Counted from the stretch's first letter, positions 18,017-28,480 are shown. The stretch: DNA of 64,000 nt from Nitrobacter hamburgensis X14 (GCF_000013885.1 NC_007964.1:3954001-4018000); one strand, 5' to 3'. Program-made: numbers and translations. Notes: generated by a model not told the origin, from the letters alone.

Positions 18017-21000
18017 CTATTCCGCGCCGGGCAACCGCCCATTCGGCGGCTCGCGTTCGGCGGCGGCCGGCTCGGCGACTTCAGTGCCCGAGGTCAACAG
18101 GCGCTTGCCGTAGCGCCAGATGAAGGCGCCGACATCGTCCATCACCAGGAACATGGCGGGGACGAACACCAGCGACAGGATCGTCGAAAATATCAGGCCT
18201 CCAATGACCGCCAGCGCCATTGGCGAGCGGAATTCGCCGCCGGCGCCGAACGCCAGCGCGCTCGGCATCATGCCCGCCACCATCGCGACGGTCGTCATCA
18301 CGATCGGACGGGCGCGCTTCATGCCGGCATCGATGATCGCCTCCTCCCGCGCGCGGCCCTGGCGGATCGATTCGACGGCAAACTCCACCAGCATGATGGC
18401 GTTCTTGGTGACGATGCCCATCAGCATCAGGATGCCGATCCAGACCGGCGTCGTGAGTTGCTTGCCGGTGAGCAGCAGGGCCATGATCGCGCCGCCGATC
18501 GACAGCGGCAGCGAAAACAGAATGGTGATTGGTTGCAGGAAGGTGCCGAACAGCAGCACCAGCACGGCATAAACCATCATCAGCCCCGCCGTGATCGCGG
18601 TGGCGAACCCTTCCGACAACTCGTTCAGGCTCTCGGCATCGCCTGAGGGATTGACCGTCACGCCCTTCGGCAGGGTCTTCATCACGGGCAGTTCGTTGAT
18701 CCTCCTGGTCGCGTCGCCGAGCGCGGCGGTGCCGACGAGGTCGGCCGCGATGGTCGCTTGCCGCTGCCGGTCGTAGCGGTTGATGCTGGTCGGACCCTGA
18801 TCCAGCCTGATATCGGCGACGACCGAGAGCGGGACGTGACCGCGTCCGCCGCCGATCGGCACGCGCATCTGCTCCAGCATCTTCAGATCGGCGCGTGCGC
18901 TGTCTTCGAGTTGCACGTGGATCGGAACCTGGCGGTCGCCGGCATCGAACTTCGCCAACGCCGGACCGACGTCGCCGATCGTCGCGACGCGAATGGTCTG
19001 CGACAACTGCTCGGTCGAGACGCCAAGGCGCGCGGCGAGATCCGCGCGCGGCTGGATGCGCAACTCAGGGCGGTCGAGCGAGGTCTCCGGCGTGACGTTG
19101 GCGAGCAGCGGAATGCGCTTCATCTGCGTCGCCAGCTCGTTGGCGACGTTGCTGACGATGCCGATGTCGGGCCCGGTCACCACGAGCGATACCGCGCGCA
19201 GGCCGTTCTCGTCGAGGAACCAGTAACGAATGTCGGGAACGCTTTCGAGCTCCTGTCCGATCGAGAGTTCAAGCTCGCGCTGGGTGATGCCGCGGTCTTG
19301 CTTGGGCGTATAGTTGATGATCAGGGACGCGCGACGCACTTCCTGAAGGCCCGGCGGCACGCGCCCGCCGTCGACGAATACGCTGGTCACTTCCGGCCGC
19401 TTGCGCAGCCGCGCCGCGATGTTTTCGGTTACCTTCTCGGTGTAGGCCAGTTGCGATCCCGGCGGCAGCTCCATCGCCAGCAGCGAACGCGCGGTGTCCT
19501 GCGCCGGCAAAAAGCCCTGCGGCAGCAGCTTGATGCTCCAGATCGAGGCGGCGAAGACCGCAAATCCGATCAGAACCGTCACGAAGTAGTGCCGCACCGA
19601 CCATGTAACGAGGCTGGCATAGGCGCGCAGCACGGGGCCGGGCGGCGGAGCCTCGTGCGGATGATCCTTCATGAAATAGGCGGCGAGCACCGGCGTCACG
19701 AAACGCGCGGCCAGCAGCGAGAAGAACACCTGCACCGACACGGTGATGCCGAACTGCTTGAAGAACTGCCCGGCGATGCCCGACATGAAGCTCGCCGGCG
19801 CGAAGATCGCGATGATGGTGAGGCTGATCGCGATCACCGCGAGGCCGATTTCGTCGGCGGCTTCCAGCGCGGCGCGGTAGGCCGATTTGCCCATCCGCAT
19901 GTGGCGCACGATGTTCTCGATCTCGACGATGGCGTCGTCGACGAGGATGCCGGTCGAGAGCGTGATGGCGAGGAAGCTGACCAGGTTCAGCGAGAAGCCG
20001 AGAAGGTCCATCGCCCAGAAGGCGGGAAAGATCGATAGCGGCAGCGAGATCGCGGCAATGACGGTGGCGCGGATATCACGAAGAAACAGGAATACGATGA
20101 TGACGGCAAGCGTCGCGCCCTCGAACAGGGTCGAGATCGCCGCTTCATAGTTGCCTTTGGTGAACTCGACGGAGGTGTCGATCAGTTTCAGATCGACCTC
20201 GGGATATTGCTCTTTCAGCGCGTCGATCCGCTCCTGCACGGCCTTCGCCACCACGACGTCGCTCGCTCCCTTGGAGCGCTTGATGCCGAGGGCTACGACG
20301 GGCTCGCCGTTGAAGCGGGCGAAGGTGCGGCGGTCCGCGATGGTGTCGGTCACCGTGCCGAGATCGTCGAGCCGCAGCTCGCCGCCGGCCGGCAGCGAAA
20401 TCATCGTCCCCGCCAGTTCGTTGATGGTCTTGGCGCCGGCAAGGGTCCGAATGGCCTGATCGTTCCGGCCGATCTCCGCCCGCCCCCCGGCAACATCGAC
20501 GTTGATGCCGCGCAGGCGCTGGCTGACATCGACCGCCGTCAGACCCGCCGCGCGCAGGCGGTCCGGATCGAGCGACACCAGGATTTCGCGCTCGACACCG
20601 CCGATGCGCTCGACCTGGGCGACGCCGCGCACGCCCTGCAGCGCGCGCTTGACCACGTCGTCGACGAAATACGACAGTTGCTCGGGCGTCTTGCCCGGCG
20701 AGATCGCGGCATAGGTGACGATCGGCAGTCCGATGACGTCGACGCGCTGGATCAGCGGCTCGTTGACGTTCTGCGGCAGATTGGCGCGAACCCGGGTCAC
20801 GGCGTCCTTGACGTCGTTCAGCGCCCGGTCGGTATTGGTCTCCAGCGCGAACTGGATCGTGGTCAGCGACAGGCCGTCGGTGATCGACGATGAAATATGC
20901 CGGACGCCCTCGACGCCCGAGACGCCGTCCTCGATGGTCTTGGTGACCTGCGCCTCCAGTTCGGCCGGCGCGGCACCGAACTGCGAGACGGCCACCGAGA

Positions 21001-21139
21001 TCACGGGAATATCCGCATTGGGCAGCCGCGTAATAGCGAGCTTGGTGAAGCTGACCCAGCCGAGCGTCAGCAGAATGATCGAAAAGAGAACGGACGGGAG
21101 CGGGTGCCGGATCGACCAGGCGGAAACATTGAGCGCCAT
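18017..21139 (-). CDS. RND efflux transporter (AcrB/AcrD/AcrF superfamily)
   Basis: A 1040-residue inner-membrane proton antiporter subunit. N-terminus MALNVSAWSIRHPLPSVLF and the conserved GILVDDAIVEIENI with D401 and D402 are clear, as are the typical GIVTKNAIMLVEF in the second half and RARPIVMTTVAMVAGMMPSA. It is more distant from the MdtBC pair than those are from each other. ATG at 21139 overlaps the adaptor stop as TAATG, so it is coupled to the preceding gene. No outer-membrane channel gene is adjacent. Confidence 0.92.
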   Translation of the reverse strand: MALNVSAWSIRHPLPSVLFSIILLTLGWVSFTKLAITRLPNADIPVISVAVSQFGAAPAELEAQVTKTIEDGVSGVEGVRHISSSITDGLSLTTIQFALETNTDRALNDVKDAVTRVRANLPQNVNEPLIQRVDVIGLPIVTYAAISPGKTPEQLSYFVDDVVKRALQGVRGVAQVERIGGVEREILVSLDPDRLRAAGLTAVDVSQRLRGINVDVAGGRAEIGRNDQAIRTLAGAKTINELAGTMISLPAGGELRLDDLGTVTDTIADRRTFARFNGEPVVALGIKRSKGASDVVVAKAVQERIDALKEQYPEVDLKLIDTSVEFTKGNYEAAISTLFEGATLAVIIVFLFLRDIRATVIAAISLPLSIFPAFWAMDLLGFSLNLVSFLAITLSTGILVDDAIVEIENIVRHMRMGKSAYRAALEAADEIGLAVIAISLTIIAIFAPASFMSGIAGQFFKQFGITVSVQVFFSLLAARFVTPVLAAYFMKDHPHEAPPPGPVLRAYASLVTWSVRHYFVTVLIGFAVFAASIWSIKLLPQGFLPAQDTARSLLAMELPPGSQLAYTEKVTENIAARLRKRPEVTSVFVDGGRVPPGLQEVRRASLIINYTPKQDRGITQRELELSIGQELESVPDIRYWFLDENGLRAVSLVVTGPDIGIVSNVANELATQMKRIPLLANVTPETSLDRPELRIQPRADLAARLGVSTEQLSQTIRVATIGDVGPALAKFDAGDRQVPIHVQLEDSARADLKMLEQMRVPIGGGRGHVPLSVVADIRLDQGPTSINRYDRQRQATIAADLVGTAALGDATRRINELPVMKTLPKGVTVNPSGDAESLNELSEGFATAITAGLMMVYAVLVLLFGTFLQPITILFSLPLSIGGAIMALLLTGKQLTTPVWIGILMLMGIVTKNAIMLVEFAVESIRQGRAREEAIIDAGMKRARPIVMTTVAMVAGMMPSALAFGAGGEFRSPMALAVIGGLIFSTILSLVFVPAMFLVMDDVGAFIWRYGKRLLTSGTEVAEPAAAEREPPNGRLPGAE

Positions 21140-22026
21140 TAACGTACCCGCGACCGATCGAGTTCATCGGCAAACATCGCCCTGACCCGGTCGCCGTCAT
21201 GCAGCGAAGTGCCGGCATCGGCCACGACGATTTCGCCGACTTTCAGACCTTCGAGGATTTCGACGCCGGTATCGGACGTCAATCCGACGCGGACGCGTCG
21301 CGTCTCCACGATATTTCCGTTCACCACCTGAACCGTCAGGCGATCGATCGCGGAGCGGGGAACGGCCACGCCGCAACTGCGCCTGGCGTCGATGCTGACG
21401 CGGGCGAACATTCCTATCCGCAAAGTCGGATCCGCGCTCAGGGACAGCCGGACGTGACCCATCTGGGTCTTGCGATCGATCTCGGGCGACACCAGCCGGA
21501 CGCTCCCGACCAGATCGGGCCCGTCCTCGCGGCTGATGCGCGCGCTCGCGCCCGGATTGAGCTTGAGTATATGGATCGATGGCACCTCGGCATCCAGCTC
21601 AACCTCATTGTTGATCGCGATTCGAAACATCGGCCCGGCCTGCGGCGAAGCCAGTGCCCCGACGGCGGTGCGAACCTGGGTGAGGAGTCCGGCCGCGGGC
21701 GCGCGCAGGACCACCGATCCCGATTTGCTGCCGGGCGGCGGCGTCAGCTTCGCCAGTTCCTGATTCAGCGTGACGATGTCGCCCTCGCGGACCAGCACGT
21801 CGGTCACGCGCGACCCCTCATGGTCCGGGCTGACCACCGCTTCCCGGCGCGGGACGACGAAGCCGGTCACACGGACCATGTCGGAAAAGCAGGCGTTGGT
21901 CGCGCGGGCGACGGTCACGAGAGCGCCTCCGGACGGCCCGCCGTCGTCGGCGGCCCGCGACGGGCTCACGACACCGATCGTTACCGCCAGCACGCCGAAC
22001 AACAGGCCGGAGGCGACCTCACGCAT
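21139..22026 (-). CDS. Short RND periplasmic adaptor lacking the alpha-hairpin
   Basis: A 295-residue exported adaptor paired with the RND pump that follows. Signal peptide (VASGLLFGVLAVTIGVVSPSRAA), then lipoyl-like halves around SRVTDVLVREGDIVTLNQELAKL and LRAPAAGLLTQVRTAVGALA with a short linker. The cysteine contexts NACFSDMV and RSCGVAVPR are shared with the orphan adaptor at 10967-11869. Start at 22026 chosen because it puts the signal at the N-terminus; the frame extends upstream to 22131 with low-quality sequence. Confidence 0.82.
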   Translation of the reverse strand: MREVASGLLFGVLAVTIGVVSPSRAADDGGPSGGALVTVARATNACFSDMVRVTGFVVPRREAVVSPDHEGSRVTDVLVREGDIVTLNQELAKLTPPPGSKSGSVVLRAPAAGLLTQVRTAVGALASPQAGPMFRIAINNEVELDAEVPSIHILKLNPGASARISREDGPDLVGSVRLVSPEIDRKTQMGHVRLSLSADPTLRIGMFARVSIDARRSCGVAVPRSAIDRLTVQVVNGNIVETRRVRVGLTSDTGVEILEGLKVGEIVVADAGTSLHDGDRVRAMFADELDRSRVR

Positions 22027-22504
22027 GCATCGCCGATCACGAGCGTGACCCGCGCACTGCCGTTTTCCGTCGCGGCCGATGCGACCGCCGGCGCCATTGC
22101 GGGCATCATCGTCAGCATCGACACGGCGCACGGCGAATCCGAATGTTCATGCGACGCCAGTCCAACAGTCAAACGCCATTCCAGCCCGCGCCGTGGCGAC
22201 CTTATCTTACGCGAACCGCATTTTCAAACCGGCGGCGCAGCGCTTGTCAACCTGTGGTGAATATCGGACGTGATGCATCGATCAACCGCATTCGCACTGC
22301 ATGACACAGGCAAGCATGGGGCGGCTTGCGACGCGCCTCGTGGCATTATTTTTTCGCGGCCTGCTGTTTCGCGGCCACCCGGATCGTCATTGTGCGGCGG
22401 TGCGGCCGAGGGAACTCGGAGCCGGGTTGCGCGTTTTCAAGTTCCAGCCAAAGACAGCGCCCGTCAGACAGTATCCGATTGAAGGACCATCCTTGCAGGA
22501 CCCT
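22027..22504. other. Divergent intergenic region
   Basis: About 480 bases between the adaptor gene and the MFS gene. The MFS frame is open back to 22301, but that part has atypical composition and no transporter similarity, so I treat it as leader. No hairpin, repeat or regulator gene is evident. Confidence 0.35.
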
Positions 22505-23935
22505 ATGGACCGGATCGTCGAGACAGACATTCCCGCGCGTCTCGACAGCCTGCGCTGGAGCCCGTTTCATACGCGGGTCGTAACCGCCCTCGGAATCACA
22601 TGGATACTGGACGGGCTGGAGGTGACGCTCGCCGGAACATTGTCCGGCGCGCTCAAGGACAGTCCCACGCTGCGCTTCACCAACCTCGATATCGGCCTCG
22701 CCAGCAGCGCCTATCTTGTCGGTGCCGTGCTCGGGGCGGTGGTCTTCGGCTGGTTGACGGACAGGATCGGGCGCAGGAAACTTTTTTTCGTCACGTTGAC
22801 CCTCTATCTGACTGCGACGGCAGCGACCGCGCTGTCATGGGATACCGGCAGCTTCGCGCTGTTCCGGTTTCTCACCGGCGCAGGCATCGGGGGCGAATAC
22901 ACCGCGATCAATTCGACGATTCAGGAACTGGTGCCGGCGCGTTACCGCGGATGGACCGACCTGACCATCAACGGCAGTTTCTGGCTCGGCGCCGCCCTCG
23001 GTGCGGTCGGCGCGATCGTGCTGCTCGATCCGCAACTGATCGATCCCGAACTGGGCTGGCGGCTCGCGTTCCTGACCGGCGCCGTGCTGGGACTAGTGGT
23101 GTTTGTGATGCGGCTATGGATTCCGGAAAGCCCGCGCTGGCTGATGATTCACGGACGGCCGGATCAAGCGGTCCGCATCGTTGCCGACATCGAACGGATG
23201 GCGGCTCGCGATCCGGATGCGCCCGCCGACGGGGGCTGGCCGACGATCCGGCTTCGGATGCGCGACCACACGCCGCTGCGCGAGGTGGCGCGAACGCTGT
23301 TCTGCGCATACCGGCAGCGGTCGCTGGTCGGCCTTGCGCTGATGACCGCGCAGGCGTTCTTCTACAATGCGATCTTCTTCACATACGCGCTGGTGCTGTC
23401 GACCTTCTTCGGCATTCCGTCGGATCGGATCGGCTGGTACATCCTGCCGTTCGCGGCGGGCAATTTTCTCGGACCGCTGTTGCTCGGGCGGCTGTTCGAT
23501 ACGGTCGGACGCCGCGCGATGATCGCCTTCACCTATGGGATATCCGGTATTCTGCTGACCGTATCAGGCTATCTCTTCGCCGCCGGCGTTCTCACCGCGC
23601 AGACGCAGACGATCGCGTGGATGGTGATTTTCTTCTTCGCCTCGCCGGCCGCCAGCGCGGCCTACCTGACCGTCAGCGAGACCTTTCCCCTTGAAGTGCG
23701 GGCGCTGGCGATCGCGATGTTTTATGCCATCGGGACCGGAATCGGCGGCGTCGCCGGTCCTGCGCTGTTCGGCGCCTTGATCGACAGCGGCTCGCGTGAC
23801 AGCGTGTTCGCAGGATATTGTCTCGGATCGGCGTTGATGATCGCTGCGGCGCTGATCGGCTGGCGATACGGGGTTGCCGCCGAACGGCGCCCGCTCGAAT
23901 CGGTGGCGTCGCCGCTCGCCGTTGTGGAGTCATGA
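22505..23935 (+). CDS. MFS transporter (metabolite:proton symporter type)
   Basis: A 476-residue twelve-helix permease. Motif A appears as GWLTDRIGRRKLF between TM2 and TM3, and RFLTGAGIGGEYTAINSTIQELVPARYRG is typical of the sugar/metabolite symporter branch; IPESPRWLMIHGR ends the N-half. The ATG at 22505 has AGGA closely upstream; the longer frame from 22301 is unlikely. Its stop overlaps the otsB start (ATGA), so it heads a trehalose operon, which suggests a sugar or related compatible-solute substrate (inference). Confidence 0.85.
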   Translation: MDRIVETDIPARLDSLRWSPFHTRVVTALGITWILDGLEVTLAGTLSGALKDSPTLRFTNLDIGLASSAYLVGAVLGAVVFGWLTDRIGRRKLFFVTLTLYLTATAATALSWDTGSFALFRFLTGAGIGGEYTAINSTIQELVPARYRGWTDLTINGSFWLGAALGAVGAIVLLDPQLIDPELGWRLAFLTGAVLGLVVFVMRLWIPESPRWLMIHGRPDQAVRIVADIERMAARDPDAPADGGWPTIRLRMRDHTPLREVARTLFCAYRQRSLVGLALMTAQAFFYNAIFFTYALVLSTFFGIPSDRIGWYILPFAAGNFLGPLLLGRLFDTVGRRAMIAFTYGISGILLTVSGYLFAAGVLTAQTQTIAWMVIFFFASPAASAAYLTVSETFPLEVRALAIAMFYAIGTGIGGVAGPALFGALIDSGSRDSVFAGYCLGSALMIAAALIGWRYGVAAERRPLESVASPLAVVES

Positions 23936-24744
23936 TGAATCAGGATTTAATGGAACCTGTGCCGAAGAAGACCGCTTCCATGGCCGACGGCCCCGGATCT
24001 CGGATGCTGCCGCTCCGCGAATCCGCCCTGCTGCTCGATATAGACGGCACCCTGCTCGATCTCGCGCCGTCGCCCAGCGAAGTTCGTGTGCCGCCAAAGC
24101 TCGCGACCTCGCTGTCGCGGCTGCTGGCACGGACGGACGGCGCGCTGGCGCTGGTCAGCGGGCGCTCGCTCAGCGATATCGACAGGATTTTCGCGCCGAT
24201 GCTGTTTCCGGCGGTCGGCGGCCACGGCGCGGAAATGCGGATTTCGACCGAAAGCGAGGCCGTGGCTACGCACGCTCCGCCGATGAACCCGGATTTGATC
24301 CGGCGTTTTGCGGCCATTGCCGAACTGCATGCCGGCATCCTGGTGGAGAACAAGGGTTACTCGCTGGCGCTGCATTTCAGGAAGGCGCCGGATACCGAGC
24401 AGGCGATCTACCACGCGGTCTCGGCGATACGGGCCGATCTGCCGAACGCGCCGATCGAGGTACTGCCTGGCAAGTTCGTCTGCGAGATCAAGCATTCCGG
24501 ATTTACCAAGGCGACCGGCGTGACCGAATTGATGGCGCACGAGCCGTTCAAGGGACGGCGTCCGGTCTTCGTCGGCGACGATGTGACCGATGAAACGGTG
24601 TTTGCGATCATGCCGGACATGAAGGGCCTCTCGTTCTCGGTGGGACGGCGCGCCCAAGGCGTCGACGGCCACTTTCATGCGCCCAGCGATGTCAGGGCCT
24701 GGCTGGCCCGTCTGCTCGATGATGAACGGGCCGTCGCGGAATGA
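23932..24744 (+). CDS. otsB: Trehalose-6-phosphate phosphatase
   Basis: A 270-residue HAD-family phosphatase that converts trehalose-6-phosphate to trehalose. Catalytic motif I is LLLDIDGTLLD (nucleophile D36, acid D38); motif II SGRSL; motif III lysine region LPGKFVCEIKHSGFTKATG; motif IV VFVGDDVTDE. The start overlaps the MFS stop and the stop overlaps the GH15 start, both as ATGA. Works with OtsA encoded at 26728. Confidence 0.93.
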   Translation: MMNQDLMEPVPKKTASMADGPGSRMLPLRESALLLDIDGTLLDLAPSPSEVRVPPKLATSLSRLLARTDGALALVSGRSLSDIDRIFAPMLFPAVGGHGAEMRISTESEAVATHAPPMNPDLIRRFAAIAELHAGILVENKGYSLALHFRKAPDTEQAIYHAVSAIRADLPNAPIEVLPGKFVCEIKHSGFTKATGVTELMAHEPFKGRRPVFVGDDVTDETVFAIMPDMKGLSFSVGRRAQGVDGHFHAPSDVRAWLARLLDDERAVAE

Positions 24745-26534
24745 GCGATCATGGCCTCGATCTCGCCGTGATAGGCAACTGCCGCACCGCCGCGCTTGTC
24801 GATCCGACCGCGCGGCTGGTGTGGTGGTGTTTTCCGCGCTTCGACGCCGACCCGGTGTTTTCGCGCCTGCTTGCGGGAAATGAAGAAAAGGGCTTCAGCG
24901 ATGTCGTGCTGGACGGCATGGCCGATTTCCAGTCGGACTATGTCCGCAACACCGCGATCGTGTCCACGGTCCTGACCGACAGCCACGGCAATGCGGTGCG
25001 TATCACCGACTTCGCGCCGCGCTTCCGGCAGTATGGCCGCATATTCCGGCCGCCGCAGATGTTTCGGATCATCGAGCCGATCGCGGGCCTGCCCCGGATC
25101 ACGATTCGCATACGGCCCACGCACGCCTACGGCAAGCCGCTCAAGCGGCACTCGATGGGCAGCAACCACATCCGCTACTTCGAAGAAGACGATACGGCTA
25201 TCCGCGTCACCACCGACGCGCCGCTAGCCCTGATCGAAAACGAAACGCCGTTCGTTCTGACGCGACCGATGCATCTCGTGTTCGGCAACGACGAAGCCTT
25301 CCCCGGCGATCTGGCGTCGACCGCCCAGCGTTTCGCCGAGGAGACCAAAACCTATTGGCTGGGCTGGGTACGACGCCTCTACATCTCCTATGAATGGCAG
25401 GAAGCCATCATCCGCGCCGCCATCACGCTCAAGCTGTCGAACTTCGAGGAAACCGGCGGCATCATCGCCGCGCACACCACCTCGATTCCGGAGGCGCCCG
25501 GCTCGGGCCGCACCTGGGACTATCGCTATTGCTGGCTGCGCGATGCTTACTTCGTCGTGAAGGCGCTCAATCGCGTCGGCGCGACGCGGACGATGGAGGA
25601 CTTCATCGGCTTCACGCTGTCGATCGCATCGAATACCGACGAGGATCTGAAGCCGGTCTATAGCGTGGTCCCGAATCTGCCGCTGGACGAGTGGATCGCC
25701 ACCGATCTTCAGGGCTATCACGGCGATGGGCCGGTGCGTGTCGGCAATGCCGCGGTCGACCAGATACAGCACGACACCTATGGCAGCGCCATTCTGGCGG
25801 CGTTGCCGCTGTTCTTCGATCGCCGGTTGCCGCGCGCAGGCGACGAAAGTCTGTTCACCCTGCTTGAATCGCTCGGTCACAAGGCGGCCCGGGTTGCGAT
25901 GACGAACGACGCCGGCATCTGGGAATACCGCGGTCGCCAGCGCATCCATACTCACTCCGCGGCGATGTGCTGGGCCGGGGTCAATCGGCTTGCGGCCATC
26001 GCGGAACGACTTGGCCTGCCGGAACGCGCGACGCACTGGAATGCGGTCGCCGATCCCCTGCACGCCGAACTGCTGGATCGCGCCTGGAATCCAAAGCGCG
26101 AGGCCTTCACCGCCGCGTTCGGGTCCGACGATCTCGATGCGAGCGTGCTATTGCTGCCCGAACTCGGCGTTTGCGAGGTCGACGATCCGCGATTCGTGAA
26201 AACCGTCGCCGCCATGGAGCGCGAGTTGCTGCGTGAGAAGCATGTCATGCGCTACGCCGCGGAAGATGACTTCGGTGTTCCGGTGACGGCGTTCCTGATC
26301 TGTCGGTTCTGGCTGATCGATGCGTGGTGGGCGCTCGGACGGCGCGAGGAAGCGCGGGAGGCATTCACGGATGCGCTGGCGCATCGCAATCGTTACGGAC
26401 TGCTGTCGGAGGACGTCGATCCGAAAACCGGCGCGCTATTCGGTAATTTCCCGCAAACATATTCCATGGCGGGATTGATCCTCACCGGCATGAGATTGTC
26501 GCGGAACTGGGAAGACCGATACTGGCGCAGTTGA
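24741..26534 (+). CDS. Glycoside hydrolase family 15 protein
   Basis: A 597-residue cytoplasmic GH15 enzyme (no signal peptide), a family of glucoamylases, glucodextranases and some bacterial trehalases. N-terminal domain: DLAVIGNCRTAALVDPTARLVWWCFPRFD. The (alpha/alpha)6 catalytic barrel starts near GSGRTWDYRYCWLRDAYF, and FGVPVTAFLICRFWLIDAW with GLLSEDVDPKTGALFGNFPQTYSM near the C-terminus contains the expected second acid region. Position between otsB and otsA makes a trehalose- or maltooligosaccharide-related substrate likely, but which one cannot be told from sequence alone. Confidence 0.9.
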   Translation: MSDHGLDLAVIGNCRTAALVDPTARLVWWCFPRFDADPVFSRLLAGNEEKGFSDVVLDGMADFQSDYVRNTAIVSTVLTDSHGNAVRITDFAPRFRQYGRIFRPPQMFRIIEPIAGLPRITIRIRPTHAYGKPLKRHSMGSNHIRYFEEDDTAIRVTTDAPLALIENETPFVLTRPMHLVFGNDEAFPGDLASTAQRFAEETKTYWLGWVRRLYISYEWQEAIIRAAITLKLSNFEETGGIIAAHTTSIPEAPGSGRTWDYRYCWLRDAYFVVKALNRVGATRTMEDFIGFTLSIASNTDEDLKPVYSVVPNLPLDEWIATDLQGYHGDGPVRVGNAAVDQIQHDTYGSAILAALPLFFDRRLPRAGDESLFTLLESLGHKAARVAMTNDAGIWEYRGRQRIHTHSAAMCWAGVNRLAAIAERLGLPERATHWNAVADPLHAELLDRAWNPKREAFTAAFGSDDLDASVLLLPELGVCEVDDPRFVKTVAAMERELLREKHVMRYAAEDDFGVPVTAFLICRFWLIDAWWALGRREEAREAFTDALAHRNRYGLLSEDVDPKTGALFGNFPQTYSMAGLILTGMRLSRNWEDRYWRS

Positions 26535-26727
26535 TCGAATGTAAAGACACTTGCAGTAAAAACCGCTGTGACAGCGAATTCTTCCCTCAATAACTGGCTT
26601 CAATGACTGGAACTTTGAGTATCGTTCCATGTTGCCCGAATTTGGCGTCAATTTGGTTGGAAGGAGGCAGGAACCATATTGATGAACGAGCGTTTATCTA
26701 CGGGTGCAAAACCAGGAGGGGACCCCT

Positions 26728-28200
26728 GTGAACCTCGTTGTCGTTTCGAATCGGGTGGCGCGCGCGCGGGCCAACGAGCCCTTGACGGGCGGCCTTGCGG
26801 CGGCGTTGTTGCCGGTCGTTGAGAAATCGGGCGCAATTTGGGTAGGGTCCAGCGGTCGTGTGCGCGACGGGCTGCACAAGGATTCATTTGCAGAAGTTCA
26901 AGCCCTGGGCGCCGGAGCGCTGGCGTTACTCGATCTGCCCGCGGCGCATTACGGCGGGTATTATGAAGGCTTCGCCAACTCGGCGCTGTGGCCGGCGCTT
27001 CACTCCCGATCCGATCTGATTCACGTGTCGCGGGACGACTATCAGTCGTACCGCGAGGTCAACGCCTTCATGGCGCGGGCCCTGATGCGCTTCCGCAAAC
27101 CGGACACCGCCTTCTGGATTCAGGACTATCACTTTCTGTCGCTGGGCGCCGAACTGCGCGATCTCGGCGTCCGTCATCCGATCGGCTTCTTCCTGCATAC
27201 GCCGTGGCCGACCCGCGCCATCATCGGCGCCGTTCCGCATCATCGCGACCTGGTCGAGGCGATGCTGGCTTACGATCTGATCGGATTCCAGACCGACGAC
27301 GACTGCGAAAATTTTCTCGGCTATCTTCAATCCGAACTCGGCCTCAAGATCGAGGACGGCGTTGTGACCTCGCGTCACGGCAAGTCGCGATGCGCCGTAT
27401 TTCCGATCGGGATCGATGTGGAGAAGTTCGCGTTGCAGGCCGCCAAGGCATCCTCGCATCCGGACGTCTCGCGGCTGCGGCGCAGCCTGCACGGAGAGCA
27501 ACTGGCGATCGGCGTCGACCGCCTGGATTATTCGAAGGGACTGGTGAATCGGATCAATGCTTTCGACCGGATGCTGACCTCGCAACCCGCGCTGAAGCGC
27601 ACCGTGACGCTGTTGCAGATTGCGACCCCCTCCCGCGGCACCATCGAGGCCTACGGCAACCTGCAGAGCGAACTGGCGAAACTCGTCAGCGACGTCAATG
27701 GCCGTCACGGCGAAACCGACTGGATGCCGATCCGCTACCTCAACCGGGGATACAGCCAGACCGTGCTGGCCGGCCTCTATCGCACGGCGCGCGTGGGCGT
27801 GGTGACACCGCTGCATGACGGAATGAATCTCGTCGCCAAGGAATATGTCGCCGCGCAAAATCCTGCCGATCCGGGCGTGCTGGTATTGTCCAAATTCGCA
27901 GGCGCGGCGAACGAGCTACAGACAGCGCTCCTTGTTAACCCGCATGAAATCGACGGGATGGCGCGCGCCATCGCCACCGCGTTTTCGATGCCACTGACGG
28001 AACGCAGGATGCGCTGGGAAGCCATGATGCGGAAGCTGCGCGCCGGCACCATCCAGCAGTGGTTTGCGGATTTTTCCGACGCGCTCGAGGACGCGCAGGC
28101 GTCCAACAGGACGGTCGTAAGCGAAAGCGTCGCTGTGGAATCGCCGAAACCATGGCCGCTGCACTTGGTCGGCTCGCGTAGCGGCGCTGGTATTCACTAG
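26728..28200 (+). CDS. otsA: Trehalose-6-phosphate synthase (GT20)
   Basis: A 490-residue retaining glycosyltransferase joining UDP-glucose and glucose-6-phosphate. Signature pieces: NLVVVSNRVA, PLTGGLAAAL (donor loop), FWIQDYHFLSLG, IGFFLHTPWP, VDRLDYSKGLVNRI and LHDGMNLVAKEYVAAQ. The start is GTG at 26728, seven bases after an unusually strong AGGAGGG; the ATG-like frame start at 26704 lies before that site. It has a 193-base gap from GH15, so it may have its own promoter. Confidence 0.93.
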   Translation: MNLVVVSNRVARARANEPLTGGLAAALLPVVEKSGAIWVGSSGRVRDGLHKDSFAEVQALGAGALALLDLPAAHYGGYYEGFANSALWPALHSRSDLIHVSRDDYQSYREVNAFMARALMRFRKPDTAFWIQDYHFLSLGAELRDLGVRHPIGFFLHTPWPTRAIIGAVPHHRDLVEAMLAYDLIGFQTDDDCENFLGYLQSELGLKIEDGVVTSRHGKSRCAVFPIGIDVEKFALQAAKASSHPDVSRLRRSLHGEQLAIGVDRLDYSKGLVNRINAFDRMLTSQPALKRTVTLLQIATPSRGTIEAYGNLQSELAKLVSDVNGRHGETDWMPIRYLNRGYSQTVLAGLYRTARVGVVTPLHDGMNLVAKEYVAAQNPADPGVLVLSKFAGAANELQTALLVNPHEIDGMARAIATAFSMPLTERRMRWEAMMRKLRAGTIQQWFADFSDALEDAQASNRTVVSESVAVESPKPWPLHLVGSRSGAGIH

Positions 28201-28208
28201 ACGGTTGA

Positions 28209-28234
28209 CCATGAAGCGTTTCAACGCGTCATGG
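28209..28234 (+). terminator. Hairpin downstream of otsA
   Basis: CCATGAAGCG pairs with CGCGTCATGG around a six-base loop (one mismatch) eight bases after the otsA stop. There is no T-run, so this may be a Rho-dependent or stabilising structure. Confidence 0.35.
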
Positions 28235-28480
28235 TAGGGGGGCATAGCCGTTCGAAGAACGGGCGTCGTCGGCGCTTGCCTATGTCTCGGCCATCCACGT
28301 CCTTGATCGGAGGTGCGGCGCCATTTTGCTTGCCAACGAATACACCTGACCCGACGCGCGCCGGAACGGATCGCTATGGTTCAAAAATACACTATACTAT
28401 TCATATATTTATGAGAAATCCCGGCGTCACGGCGCCTCTCTCTTGCAAAAACCGGCACGCCCCGTCATGAGAAGGCACTT

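Noticed and set aside
22301..22504. Longer N-terminus for the MFS transporter from 22301
   Set aside because: The extension has no membrane or transporter similarity, and the ATG at 22505 has a good ribosome-binding site and begins the conserved part.
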